This document shows, piece after piece, positions 1 to 6,364 of a DNA stretch of 11,159 nt (its first letter is position 1; each line of letters opens with the position of its first letter). Both the position numbers and the translations under genes were made by a program. The stretch lies in contig JBFHAT010000072.1 in the NCBI GenBank assembly GCA_041586155.1, positions 1 to 11,159 on the forward strand. Reading direction: 5' to 3'. The stretch comes from JBFGJH01 sp041586155 (GTDB taxonomy: Bacteria > Actinomycetota > Acidimicrobiia > Spongiisociales > JAENVV01). Under the pieces are notes generated by a model that did not search any database, was not told the origin of the DNA, and saw nothing but the letters and a program-made list of their open reading frames with translations.

Positions 1-141
1 GACCAAGAGGGAATCGTCCGATTCCTGCGCCACATCCTGCCCGACGATCCGTTCAACGGACTCACGAACTATTTGAAAGCCGAGAACCCCGAAGCCTGGC
101 CCGAAATGGAACGACGCATCCCTGAACTGGCTCCCGGCTAG
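1..141 (+). CDS. C-terminal end of an unidentified protein (5' truncated)
   Basis: An open frame runs from base 1 to a TAG at 139-141 and gives the last 46 residues of a protein that begins outside the window. The fragment is acidic and helix-prone, ends in PELAPG, and shows no motif I recognise, so I assign no function. Its stop codon overlaps the stop of the convergent membrane protein gene in the shared CTAG at 138-141. The only support for coding is the intact frame in phase with the window start, amino-acid composition typical of a soluble protein, and the tidy convergent junction. Confidence 0.6.
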   Translation, partial: DQEGIVRFLRHILPDDPFNGLTNYLKAENPEAWPEMERRIPELAPG

Positions 142-785
142 TCGCGCAGCATTTCATCGAGGTCAGTGGCCAGCGCCCGTCCGCCGTTGACCGTGGTCGG
201 ACGAAACCCGAGTCGTTCGAAGTAGCGGACGTGGACATCGCTGCCTGGGCGTGTCCAGATCCGGCGACGTTTGGCCTCACCAAACACCCCCGACCGATCC
301 GAATAGAGGTATTGGGCCACCTTGAAGTCCCTGTACGCGGGCACGACGTAGTCCAGCTCCACCTCAACCGATCCGTCGGGCCACGAGCGCCCGATGAAGA
401 CCCCTGCCGGCATCGTGTCACGCAACACGAATGCGCGTAGCTGGTCATCGCGCGGCTCGAATACGAATCCTGGCTGGTGGCGTGCGATGTCGGCAGCGTG
501 GAAGTCGAGGAAATGCCGCAAGTAGGCCGATTCCTTGGTGAGTTCGAGGCTCGTGAAGTACTCGTCGTTCCTGGCCAGTAGCTGGCGCAGGAAGAACAAG
601 TGGACACCCACGATGGCAAGATTCACGATGGCGATCGGGTAGGCGGAGATCAGCACGCCGTACACGACGAAGGCCAGCGATCCGACCAGGCCGATCACTC
701 GTAATTGAAGGATCGAGCTGCGGGTCATCGACACCAGGATCAGCAGCGACCCGGCGTAACCGATCACCTCGATGGGGTCGAACAT
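138..785 (-). CDS. YgjV-like membrane protein with C-terminal GNAT-like domain
   Basis: The protein has 215 residues. Residues about 5-67 form three hydrophobic segments (about 5-20, 28-47, 49-67) resembling the Imp-YgjV family of small inner-membrane proteins. The rest (about 85-205) is soluble and looks like a GNAT acetyltransferase fold: a beta strand ending at VELDYVVP, then YRDFKVAQYL around 151-160 where the acetyl-CoA loop and helix would lie, and the terminal VRYFERLGF (186-194) typical of GNAT motif B. From memory, similar YgjV-plus-GNAT proteins occur in other phyla, mostly labelled 'YgjV family protein' without known function. The start is ATG at 785. It has no Shine-Dalgarno but has TACGAT at -14 to -9, suggesting a leaderless message. 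The lipoprotein gene lies 37 bases upstream on the same strand. The substrate is unknown and acetyltransferase activity is inferred only from fold-like motifs. Confidence 0.8.
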   Translation of the reverse strand: MFDPIEVIGYAGSLLILVSMTRSSILQLRVIGLVGSLAFVVYGVLISAYPIAIVNLAIVGVHLFFLRQLLARNDEYFTSLELTKESAYLRHFLDFHAADIARHQPGFVFEPRDDQLRAFVLRDTMPAGVFIGRSWPDGSVEVELDYVVPAYRDFKVAQYLYSDRSGVFGEAKRRRIWTRPGSDVHVRYFERLGFRPTTVNGGRALATDLDEMLRD

Positions 786-793
786 GGGGGCGC

Positions 794-799
794 ATCGTA
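794..799 (-). promoter_or_regulatory. Candidate -10 element (TACGAT) for the YgjV/GNAT gene
   Basis: Read on the - strand, TACGAT ends 8 bases before the ATG at 785. It fits the actinobacterial TANNNT -10 pattern and there is no Shine-Dalgarno in between (the intervening bases are C-rich), so transcription may start at or within a few bases of the start codon. No convincing -35 is visible. Confidence 0.4.
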
Positions 800-822
800 A
801 TGGCTACCGACGAGGCGGTACA

Positions 823-1248
823 TCAGGGTTCGGGTGGCCCGCCTTCGATCGCCTCGGTGGGAAACGAGTCGGGGCACACCTGAACCGCCATGAGCCACAG
901 TGATCGTGCCCCCTCCGCCGCGCTGGGAGCGCCTCCCGCGCCGCGCACGGAGAGGGACAGGTCGGATGCAATGAACTCGGCGGCGAGTTGCTCGGCGACG
1001 GCCGGATCCCACACCCCCTCTTCGCACGCTCGTTTCAACCGGGGCCGCCACACGTCGGGCTCGGTCTGATTCAGCCCGAGGTCGTTGAGCCATGTGGCGG
1101 CCGCTCCTGCCAGCACTGCGGGTGGAGCGGTCGCCTCCGTCGGATCGGCTGCGGTGACCGTCGAAGCACTATTGCACGCACCAGCGAGCAATGCCAGCAG
1201 GGCCAGCAATCGGACCTTCGGCCCTGGTCGGGAGGACGGGCGCTCCAT
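823..1248 (-). CDS. Small predicted lipoprotein of unknown function
   Basis: The protein has 141 residues when started at the ATG at 1248. The N-terminus has basic residues (R7, K11, R13), a hydrophobic run rich in Leu and Ala (about 14-22) and AGAC around Cys25, a somewhat relaxed lipobox (Ala rather than Leu at -3), so a membrane-anchored extracytoplasmic lipoprotein is likely. After a Thr/Ala/Pro-rich linker comes a compact helical domain with two further cysteines, Cys75 and Cys125, which could form a disulfide. The layout, ending near VCPD, is reminiscent of small secreted actinobacterial domains such as DUF732, but I cannot confirm that. An upstream in-frame TTG at 1293 would overlap the start of the divergent gene and put 15 polar residues before the signal, so the ATG is preferred. 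It is probably followed by the YgjV/GNAT gene 37 bases downstream. Confidence 0.65.
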   Translation of the reverse strand: MERPSSRPGPKVRLLALLALLAGACNSASTVTAADPTEATAPPAVLAGAAATWLNDLGLNQTEPDVWRPRLKRACEEGVWDPAVAEQLAAEFIASDLSLSVRGAGGAPSAAEGARSLWLMAVQVCPDSFPTEAIEGGPPEP

Positions 1249-1281
1249 ACGGTGATGGTCGCGAGGCGGATCAGCCAACTT

Positions 1282-1286
1282 GGAGG
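1282..1286 (+). promoter_or_regulatory. Shine-Dalgarno GGAGG deciding the start of the YccU-type gene
   Basis: GGAGG lies 6 bases before the ATG at 1293. It rules out the longer upstream reading of this frame, which would run through the divergent lipoprotein's signal peptide. Confidence 0.75.
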
Positions 1287-1292
1287 TATTCA

Positions 1293-1769
1293 ATGGACCC
1301 CATCAAAGCAGCCGCCACGGCGTTTCTCGACCAGCGTCGCGTCGCCGTCACGGGCGTGTCACGACAGGGCCGGGATCATGGCAGCAACACGGTGTACCGA
1401 CGCCTACGCGATCGTGGCTACGACGTCTTTGCGATCAACCCGAACGCAGATGAGGTCGAGGGCGATTTGTGTTACCCCGACCTGAAGTCGGTGCCTGGTG
1501 GGGTGGAAGCAGTGGTGATCGGTACGCGGCCCGAGGTCGCCGAGCAGACCATGCGTGACTGTGTCGAGCTGGGCATTGGCCACGTGTGGATGCATCGTGG
1601 ACCTGGACCCGGGAGCGTGTCGCCCGAGGCCGCTCGCTACGGTCGGGAGCACGGCGTGAAAGTGATCGACGGCGGCTGCCCGCTGATGTTCGAACCCACT
1701 GCGGACTTCGGGCACAAATGCATGAGAGCGGTGTTGACGCTCACCGGGTCGGTGCCTCGCCAGGTGTGA
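1293..1769 (+). CDS. CoA-binding domain protein, YccU type
   Basis: The protein has 158 residues, the full length of the small CoA_binding_2 (YccU/COG1832) family, which has a single Rossmann fold related to the N-terminal domain of succinyl-CoA synthetase alpha. Visible elements are the first strand and turn RRVAVTGVSRQGRDHGSN (15-32), the second strand YDVFAINPNADEVEG (43-57), the third strand VEAVVIGTRPE (71-81), and the conserved VWMHRGPGPG region (98-107) and VIDGGCPLM (124-132), where the family has its conserved tryptophan and cysteine. Members are thought to bind CoA or a related nucleotide, but the physiological role is not established. It starts at ATG 1293 with GGAGG at 1282-1286. 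It is divergent from the lipoprotein gene, and its stop lies one base from the stop of the convergent tag gene, so the two messages must overlap at their 3' ends. Confidence 0.85.
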   Translation: MDPIKAAATAFLDQRRVAVTGVSRQGRDHGSNTVYRRLRDRGYDVFAINPNADEVEGDLCYPDLKSVPGGVEAVVIGTRPEVAEQTMRDCVELGIGHVWMHRGPGPGSVSPEAARYGREHGVKVIDGGCPLMFEPTADFGHKCMRAVLTLTGSVPRQV

Positions 1770-1770
1770 G

Positions 1771-2367
1771 TCAGGGTCGCAGGTCCCTGCCGATCATGAC
1801 GGCGGCGCGTTCTTCTTCGCAATCCTGATACACAAAGCATTCCGGCTCGTGGTCGTTGGTCAACCCCACAGACTGCATGAACGCGTAGGCCGTCGTCGGA
1901 CCGAAAAAGCGCCATCCGCGCGACTTCAGCTCTTTGGCCAGGGCGATTGAACGGGTTGTGGACGAGGGAATCGACTCGCGCTCAGGCAGCGTCGGAGTGG
2001 GAACCGCCCAGGTCCAGATCCAGTCAGTCAGCGACCCCTCGGCTTCCTCGAGCTCACGAGCGCGTCGAGCGTTGTTGATCGTCGCCTCGATCTTGCCTCG
2101 GTGCCGGATGATGCCAGCGTCACCCAGGAGCCGCTCGACGTCGGCTTCGGTGAATCGGGCGATCTGCTCGTAGTCGAAGCCGGCGAACACCTCGCGGAAG
2201 CGGTCGCGCTTACGGAGAATCGTGAGCCACGACAGCCCCGACTGGAAGCCTTCGAGGCAGATCTTTTCGAACAGACGGTGCCGATCGGTGGTGGGGCGTC
2301 CCCACTCGTCGTCGTGATAGCTGACGAACTCTCCATACGCGGCGGGCCATTCACAGCGGGTCGGCAT
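1771..2367 (-). CDS. tag: DNA-3-methyladenine glycosylase I
   Basis: The protein has 198 residues, close to E. coli Tag (187), and is collinear with it throughout. Tag removes 3-methyladenine from alkylated DNA as the first step of base excision repair in the cytoplasm. Diagnostic features are the N-terminal zinc ligands Cys5 and His18 (in YHDDEWG), the C-terminal ligands His173 and Cys177 (NDHEPEC), the CLEGFQSGLSW motif (37-47) with catalytic-site Glu39 and Trp47, and the helix-hairpin region DAGIIRHRGKI. All are intact, so the enzyme is probably active. The ATG at 2367 gives the correct N-terminus, with the first zinc Cys at residue 5. It has no Shine-Dalgarno; instead an inverted repeat and a TAGAGT hexamer abut the start. 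It lies downstream of the SLH/GerMN gene on the same strand (55-base gap) and converges on the CoA-binding gene with one base between stops. Confidence 0.96.
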   Translation of the reverse strand: MPTRCEWPAAYGEFVSYHDDEWGRPTTDRHRLFEKICLEGFQSGLSWLTILRKRDRFREVFAGFDYEQIARFTEADVERLLGDAGIIRHRGKIEATINNARRARELEEAEGSLTDWIWTWAVPTPTLPERESIPSSTTRSIALAKELKSRGWRFFGPTTAYAFMQSVGLTNDHEPECFVYQDCEEERAAVMIGRDLRP

Positions 2368-2383
2368 CGTAGAGAACTCTACG
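2368..2383 (-). promoter_or_regulatory. Inverted repeat with -10-like TAGAGT abutting the tag start codon
   Basis: CGTAGAG and CTCTACG form two perfect 7-base arms around a 2-base centre, and the repeat ends exactly at the base before the tag ATG (2367). On the - strand it contains TAGAGT (2381-2376), a TANNNT -10 at -14 to -9. The symmetric element could be an operator overlapping the promoter of a leaderless tag message, or a short hairpin at the start codon. I know of no described regulator with this site. Confidence 0.4.
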
Positions 2384-2413
2384 CGGCATCTCCCGGATGG
2401 CCCGACGCCTGTA

Positions 2414-2427
2414 CCTGATTGATCAGG
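2414..2427. repeat. Short inverted repeat across the stop codon of the SLH/GerMN gene
   Basis: CCTGAT and ATCAGG are perfect 6-base arms separated by 2 bases and cover the stop codon at 2423-2425. There is no T run after it on the - strand, so it is a weak terminator at best and may be chance. Confidence 0.2.
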
Positions 2428-3664
2428 GCATCAACCAGACGGCCGTCTCGCGTAGATCGGCGAATCCGGGATCGCCATCGATGGGCGGAGTCCACCACAT
2501 CTGGAGGGTGCCGATCTGCGGTTCCGTGACGGTGTAGGGGATGTCGATCTCCATCGGCAGGAACTCGATCCCGCCGCTACCGGTGGTGGCGAATCCGGAG
2601 GCGATCTCGACGCCGTCGGAATCGAACAATGCGTACTCGACCGTCGCCTCGAAGGTGCGGCTGAGACCTCGAACCTCGATGGGGCTATCGACGAACTCGA
2701 ACCAGGCAGGAGTTTCTGGGCTGATCTCGGCCACGATGCCCGCACCGATCGGGTCGGTCATCGTCGGCAGGAAGTAGCTGCGGTCGAGTCCTGCGGCGGG
2801 AATGATCAAACCCTCCGACGAGAACACCGTCACGGGTACTCCGTCGAGTTCCAGCTTGACGTAATCGATCTCGTCGAGCGCCGTCAGCGTGAACGTCAGC
2901 TCGGCCAGGCGCCCGGTCATCGTGAAGGTTCCGCCGCCGTCGTCGAAGTTGTCTGATAGATCGACGGTGGCGGTGCCGGCGACGATGTCGACCACATCCT
3001 GCGGCACGACGCCATCCGGGATATTGGACGAGAAGGCAGGCACTTGCGCTTCCTCGGCCGCAGTGGGGCCGGCCAGCAGTTCGTCGAGCAGCGAGTCGGC
3101 CGTGGCCGGTTCGGCCAGGTAGCGAGCGGTCGTCGCCAGGAACGGTCCTCCTTCTGGCTGATCGAGGAAGAAGAACAACCGGGCTACGTTCGCCTCCGCC
3201 ACCGACGGTGGCGGCAACGGTGTGAGGCCGAGGGCGCGGGTGAGGAAGGTGGCCATTTGGGCGCGGGTGACGGGGTTGGTGGGGCAGTAGAGGTCGTTGC
3301 TGGGCGGGTTGCAGCCTTCGGTGATGCCGGCGGCGGCGATGGCGTTGATGTTGGCTTCGTGGGTGGTGCCGTCGTCGTCGGTGAAGGCGTCGTCGGCTGA
3401 TGGGGCGAGGCCGAGGGCGCGGGCGAGGAAGGTGGCCATTTGGGCGCGGGTGACGGGGTTGGTGGGACAGTAGAGGTCGTTGTCGGGCGGGTTGCAGCCT
3501 TCGGTGATGCCGGCGGCGGCGATGGCTTCGATATTGGGCTCGTGAACCGAGCCGTTGTCGTCGAGGAAGGTGCCTATCGGTGTGAGCGGCGCAGCGCCGG
3601 CAGTCACACCCAGCACGCTGAGAACGGCGACGAAAGCGAGAAGAACGATCGAACGGCGGCGCAT
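2423..3664 (-). CDS. Secreted protein with two SLH-like repeats, GerMN and Gmad2 domains
   Basis: The protein has 413 residues. MRRRSIVLLAFVAVLSVLGV plus TAGA is a Sec signal peptide with likely cleavage near residue 24. Two SLH-like repeats follow in a 61-residue period (about 30-87 and 92-148): each has the core FLARALGL or FLTRALGL, VTRAQMA and AIAAAGITEGC, and each carries a Cys pair (57/66 and 118/127) that probably forms a disulfide. Residues about 158-286 match a GerMN domain (ARLFFFLDQ, SLLDELLAGP, TVDLSDNF, DYVKLELDG). Residues about 323-413 match the Ig-like Gmad2 domain (FVDSPIEVRGLSRTFEATVEY, closing MWWTPPIDGDPG). GerMN and Gmad2 are named after spore germination proteins but are common in non-sporulating actinobacteria as extracellular modules. 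A cell-wall-associated role is inferred. A purine-rich GGAAGGGGG precedes the ATG at 3664. Near-identical DNA in the two SLH repeats is notable. Confidence 0.87.
   Translation of the reverse strand: MRRRSIVLLAFVAVLSVLGVTAGAAPLTPIGTFLDDNGSVHEPNIEAIAAAGITEGCNPPDNDLYCPTNPVTRAQMATFLARALGLAPSADDAFTDDDGTTHEANINAIAAAGITEGCNPPSNDLYCPTNPVTRAQMATFLTRALGLTPLPPPSVAEANVARLFFFLDQPEGGPFLATTARYLAEPATADSLLDELLAGPTAAEEAQVPAFSSNIPDGVVPQDVVDIVAGTATVDLSDNFDDGGGTFTMTGRLAELTFTLTALDEIDYVKLELDGVPVTVFSSEGLIIPAAGLDRSYFLPTMTDPIGAGIVAEISPETPAWFEFVDSPIEVRGLSRTFEATVEYALFDSDGVEIASGFATTGSGGIEFLPMEIDIPYTVTEPQIGTLQMWWTPPIDGDPGFADLRETAVWLMP
3224..3526. repeat. Two near-identical 120-base copies encoding the SLH-like core, period 183 bases
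   Basis: The copies are 3224-3343 and 3407-3526, offset by 183 bases (61 codons). Aligned by eye they differ at 4 of 120 positions: one changes Thr to Ala, two adjacent changes give Ser instead of Asp, and one is silent. Outside these cores the repeats diverge (for example the linker after each core). On the coding strand the copies use GCC, ACC, CGC, CTC and GGC almost exclusively, more uniformly than the rest of the gene. Confidence 0.9.
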
Positions 3665-3804
3665 ACCTGCCCCCTTCCAGTCGACCAGTACTGCCCGTGC
3701 GGCAGCCGGTCACGTCTCAACAGTACCGGTCGAGGTCGAGGCTGCCAGGGCCGAAGGTCCCCGACGAGCTGAGCTTCCCGCCTCGATCGACGCGCGGTCC
3801 CCCG

Positions 3805-3810
3805 TACGAT
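3805..3810 (+). promoter_or_regulatory. Candidate -10 element (TACGAT) for acdS
   Basis: TACGAT sits 29 bases before the acdS GTG at 3840, leaving room for a leader of about 23 bases that holds the Shine-Dalgarno at 3828-3833. It fits TANNNT, but no good -35 is visible at 16-18 bases upstream. It is flanked by CCCCC (3799-3803) and GGGGG (3811-3815), which could pair across it. The 175 bases between this gene and the divergent SLH/GerMN gene contain nothing else I can identify. Confidence 0.35.
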
Positions 3811-3827
3811 GGGGGTTCGATCCATTC

Positions 3828-3833
3828 AGGAGG
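3828..3833 (+). promoter_or_regulatory. Shine-Dalgarno AGGAGG deciding the GTG start of acdS
   Basis: AGGAGG stands 6 bases before GTG 3840. The frame stays open far upstream of this, but the resulting extension would have no family counterpart, and only the GTG gives the N-terminus expected of ACC deaminase. Confidence 0.8.
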
Positions 3834-3839
3834 TTGGCT

Positions 3840-4859
3840 GTGGCGCTCGAAGACTTCCCGAAGGTACCGCTGCTGTTCGGGCCGTCCCCGATCCATCCAT
3901 TGAAGAGACTCAGCGAAGCGCTCGGTGGAACGGTCGAGGTGTGGGCCAAGCGCGACGACTGCAACTCGGGCATCGCATTCGGAGGCAACAAGGTCCGCAA
4001 GCTCGAGTATCTCGCCGCCGATGCGCTGGCCAAGGGTTGCGACACGTTGGTCTCGATCGGCGGCGTGCAGTCCAATCACACGCGCCAAGTGACGGGCGTG
4101 GCCGCCCACCTCGGTCTGAAAGCGGTGACCGTTCAGGAGAGCTGGGTCGAGTGGTCCGACCCCAACTACGACCAGGTCGGCAACATCCAGCTCACCCGGA
4201 TCATGGGGGGCGACATCAGGATGGACGAGGCCGGTTTCGACATCGGCATACGCGACAGCTGGAAGCGGGCACTCGAGTCCGTGGAAGAGGCGGGAGGCAA
4301 GCCCTATCCGATCCCAGCTGGCGCCTCCGACCATCCCCTCGGAGGTCTCGGCTTCGCCGGGTGGGCCCTCGAAGTCGCACAGCAGGAGGCTGACCTGGGC
4401 ATCTTCTTCGACCACGTCATCGTGTGCACGGTCACCGGTTCGACCCACGCCGGGATGATTGCCGGCTTTGCCCTGGAGGATCGCGACGACCGACGGGTCA
4501 TCGGCATCGACGCTTCCGCCACCCTGCCACAGACGATCGAACAGGTGACGCGAATCGCCGCAGCCACGGCCGAGAAGATAGGCGTCGACCGATCGCTACG
4601 TGGCGACGAGATCACCGTGCTTTCCGGCTACGAGGGACCGGCGTACGGAATTCCCGACGAGCAGACCGTCGCCGCCATTCACCTGGCGGCGCGCACCGAA
4701 GGCATGCTCACCGACCCTGTGTACGAGGGAAAGTCGATGGCCGGACTCATCGGTCTCGTTCGCTCCGGTGAGATCCCGGCAGGGTCCAAAGTGTTGTACG
4801 CCCATCTGGGCGGGCAGCCCGCATTGCCGGCGTACTCGTCGGTGCGGGGTTTGGGGTGA
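3840..4859 (+). CDS. acdS: 1-aminocyclopropane-1-carboxylate (ACC) deaminase
   Basis: The protein has 339 residues, against 338 in Pseudomonas and Burkholderia AcdS, and is collinear along its length. The enzyme is a cytoplasmic PLP-dependent (fold type II, tryptophan synthase beta-like) deaminase that splits ACC, the plant ethylene precursor, into 2-oxobutyrate and ammonia. Lys51 in GGNKVRKLEY is the PLP lysine, Ser78 in GGVQSNHTRQ is the proposed nucleophile, and Tyr295/Glu296 (DPVYEGKSM) and Leu323 (YAHLGG) match Tyr294, Glu295 and Leu322. Glu295 and Leu322 are the residues reported to separate true ACC deaminases from D-cysteine desulfhydrases. Also conserved are FGPSPI.PLKRLS, KRDDCNSG.AFGGNK and GGLGF. 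One difference from the proteobacterial enzymes is SNH where they have SNQ. GTG start with AGGAGG; the photolyase-like gene follows 7 bases downstream. Whether ACC is the natural substrate here is not shown, since D-amino acid substrates remain possible. Confidence 0.94.
   Translation: MALEDFPKVPLLFGPSPIHPLKRLSEALGGTVEVWAKRDDCNSGIAFGGNKVRKLEYLAADALAKGCDTLVSIGGVQSNHTRQVTGVAAHLGLKAVTVQESWVEWSDPNYDQVGNIQLTRIMGGDIRMDEAGFDIGIRDSWKRALESVEEAGGKPYPIPAGASDHPLGGLGFAGWALEVAQQEADLGIFFDHVIVCTVTGSTHAGMIAGFALEDRDDRRVIGIDASATLPQTIEQVTRIAAATAEKIGVDRSLRGDEITVLSGYEGPAYGIPDEQTVAAIHLAARTEGMLTDPVYEGKSMAGLIGLVRSGEIPAGSKVLYAHLGGQPALPAYSSVRGLG
4853..4859 (+). promoter_or_regulatory. Shine-Dalgarno-like GGGGTGA overlapping the acdS stop
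   Basis: GGGGTGA includes the TGA stop of acdS and stands 7 bases before GTG 4867. It supports the GTG start of the photolyase-like gene and translational coupling of the two genes. Confidence 0.5.
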
Positions 4860-4866
4860 TCGCCCG

Positions 4867-6357
4867 GTGACGAGGCAGACGGTCTGGGTGATGGGCGACC
4901 AGCTCAACCGCGCCATCGGCGCACTGCGGGAGGCCGATCCGTCCGACACGACGGTGCTCTTGGTCGAGAGTGCCGCAATGATCGAACGACGTCCTTTCCA
5001 CCGGCAACGCCTCCATCTGGTTCTTACGGCGATGCGCCGGTTCGCCGGAGAACTGGAAGATGCCGGTTTCGAGGTCGACTTGCGACGTTCTCCGAACCTC
5101 CGGGACGGACATCGCGCTCATGTGAAGGAGTACCAACCGGAGCGCGTCACGGCAACCGAGCCCAACAGTCGGGTCGTCGAAGCGCTCCTTCGAGACTTGG
5201 AAGTGCAGCTGGCGTCATCCAATCAGTTCCTTTGTCACCGCGACGAATTCGCCGAGTGGGCAGACGGGCGTGAACGTCTCCGAATGGAGGACTTCTACCG
5301 ATGGCAGCGGAAGCGCCTGGGCTATCTCATGGATGGGGACGAACCAGCCGGGGGCCAATGGAACTTCGACCACGAGAACCGCGAGCCGCCGCCAGTGGGC
5401 GAGTTCGAGTGGCCCACCCCGCCTTCGTCCCGGCTCGATGACCTCGATCACGAGGTTTTCGACGAGATTCCCGAAGATGCTCCCGGTGACGATCCGATCG
5501 GATGGTGGGCAACGTCTCGCCGAGCCGCCCTCTACCGGCTCCGCCACTTCGTTGGGGAAGTGCTTCCCCTGTTTGGTCCGTATGAGGACGCCATGGTGGC
5601 CGGCAACTGGCACTTGGCGCACTCTTTGCTGAGCCCGTATCTGAACCTCGGTCTGCTCATGCCCGAGGAGGTGTGCGATGCGGTGGAGGATTCGTATCGG
5701 GCGGGGGAGGTGCCGGTCAACTCTGCTGAGGGCATCATCCGGCAGATCATCGGATGGCGGGAGTTCGTGTGGGGCATCTACTGGCTGTGGCCTGATCAGG
5801 CCGACGCCAACGTGTTTGGTCACGATCGGTCGATCCCGCCGGTGTGGGCCGGAACGGCCGAGACCGACATGCGCTGCGTCTCGATCGTCGTCGGAGGCCT
5901 GGAGCGGCGGGCGTGGGTGCACCACATCCAGCGGCTCATGGTGCTGTCCAATTTCGCCAACCTGTACGGCATCGACCCAAGGGAAGTCCGGGATTGGATG
6001 CGCCTCCGCTACATCGACGGAGCGGAATGGGTGATGGGACCCAACGTGATGGGCATGGGTCTTTGGGCAGACGGCGGTCGGATGGCCACCAAGCCATACG
6101 TCTCAGGGGGCGCCTACATCAACCGGATGAGCGACTACTGCGATGAATGCCGGTTCGATCCCAAAAAGAGGGTGGGGGAAGACGCCTGCCCCTTCACGAC
6201 GCTCTATTGGGACTTCCTGGCTAGGCACCGGACGCTGTTGGAGGACAACCATCGGATGGCCCGGCAATATCACACTCTCGACCGGCTCTCAGATCTGCCC
6301 GAAGTGCAAGAGCGGGCAGCGTTGGTGAAGGAGGCCGTCGCAGAGGGCGAACTGTGA
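4867..6357 (+). CDS. Iron-sulfur photolyase/cryptochrome, FeS-BCP (PhrB, (6-4) type)
   Basis: The protein has 496 residues and resembles COG3046 and Agrobacterium PhrB, a bacterial (6-4) photolyase carrying FAD, a lumazine-type antenna and a [4Fe-4S] cluster. It starts with the family's first strand VWVMGDQLN (6-14) of the alpha/beta domain. The helical FAD domain covers roughly 210-480, with SPYLNLGLL (256-264), IIGWREFVWGIYW (294-306), and RYIDGAEWVMGPNVMGMGLWADGG (381-404). The cluster ligands are Cys337, Cys425, Cys428 and Cys441: their spacing of 88, 3 and 13 is the same as Cys350/438/441/454 of PhrB. The GTG at 4867 is used because it keeps the first beta strand; the ATG at 4891 would cut it. 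It is probably cotranscribed with acdS (7-base gap). It converges on the class II photolyase gene with 7 bases between stops. Repair of (6-4) photoproducts is likely, a cryptochrome-like signalling role possible. Confidence 0.93.
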   Translation: MTRQTVWVMGDQLNRAIGALREADPSDTTVLLVESAAMIERRPFHRQRLHLVLTAMRRFAGELEDAGFEVDLRRSPNLRDGHRAHVKEYQPERVTATEPNSRVVEALLRDLEVQLASSNQFLCHRDEFAEWADGRERLRMEDFYRWQRKRLGYLMDGDEPAGGQWNFDHENREPPPVGEFEWPTPPSSRLDDLDHEVFDEIPEDAPGDDPIGWWATSRRAALYRLRHFVGEVLPLFGPYEDAMVAGNWHLAHSLLSPYLNLGLLMPEEVCDAVEDSYRAGEVPVNSAEGIIRQIIGWREFVWGIYWLWPDQADANVFGHDRSIPPVWAGTAETDMRCVSIVVGGLERRAWVHHIQRLMVLSNFANLYGIDPREVRDWMRLRYIDGAEWVMGPNVMGMGLWADGGRMATKPYVSGGAYINRMSDYCDECRFDPKKRVGEDACPFTTLYWDFLARHRTLLEDNHRMARQYHTLDRLSDLPEVQERAALVKEAVAEGEL

Positions 6358-6364
6358 TGGGGCT

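Noticed and set aside
1249..1293. TTG start at 1293 for the lipoprotein
   Set aside because: It would overlap the divergent start and add polar residues before the signal peptide; ATG 1248 gives a normal signal sequence.
2685..3713. Long Arg- and His-rich - strand frame opposite in phase to the SLH/GerMN gene
   Set aside because: Its composition is that of a frame-shifted shadow of GC-rich repeats; the 2423-3664 frame has a signal peptide and recognisable domains.
3799..3815. CCCCC/GGGGG hairpin before acdS as a terminator or riboswitch
   Set aside because: The stem has only 5 pairs and a 7-base loop, with no T run and no aptamer-like structure. It more likely just flanks the -10.
3555..3839. 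Open + strand extension upstream of acdS
   Set aside because: It overlaps the signal-peptide end of the divergent SLH/GerMN gene and has no family counterpart; AGGAGG precedes GTG 3840.
3840..4859. D-cysteine desulfhydrase instead of ACC deaminase
   Set aside because: The SNH at 78-80 resembles desulfhydrases, but Glu296 and Leu323 and the full-length match to AcdS favour ACC deaminase. Activity still needs an assay.
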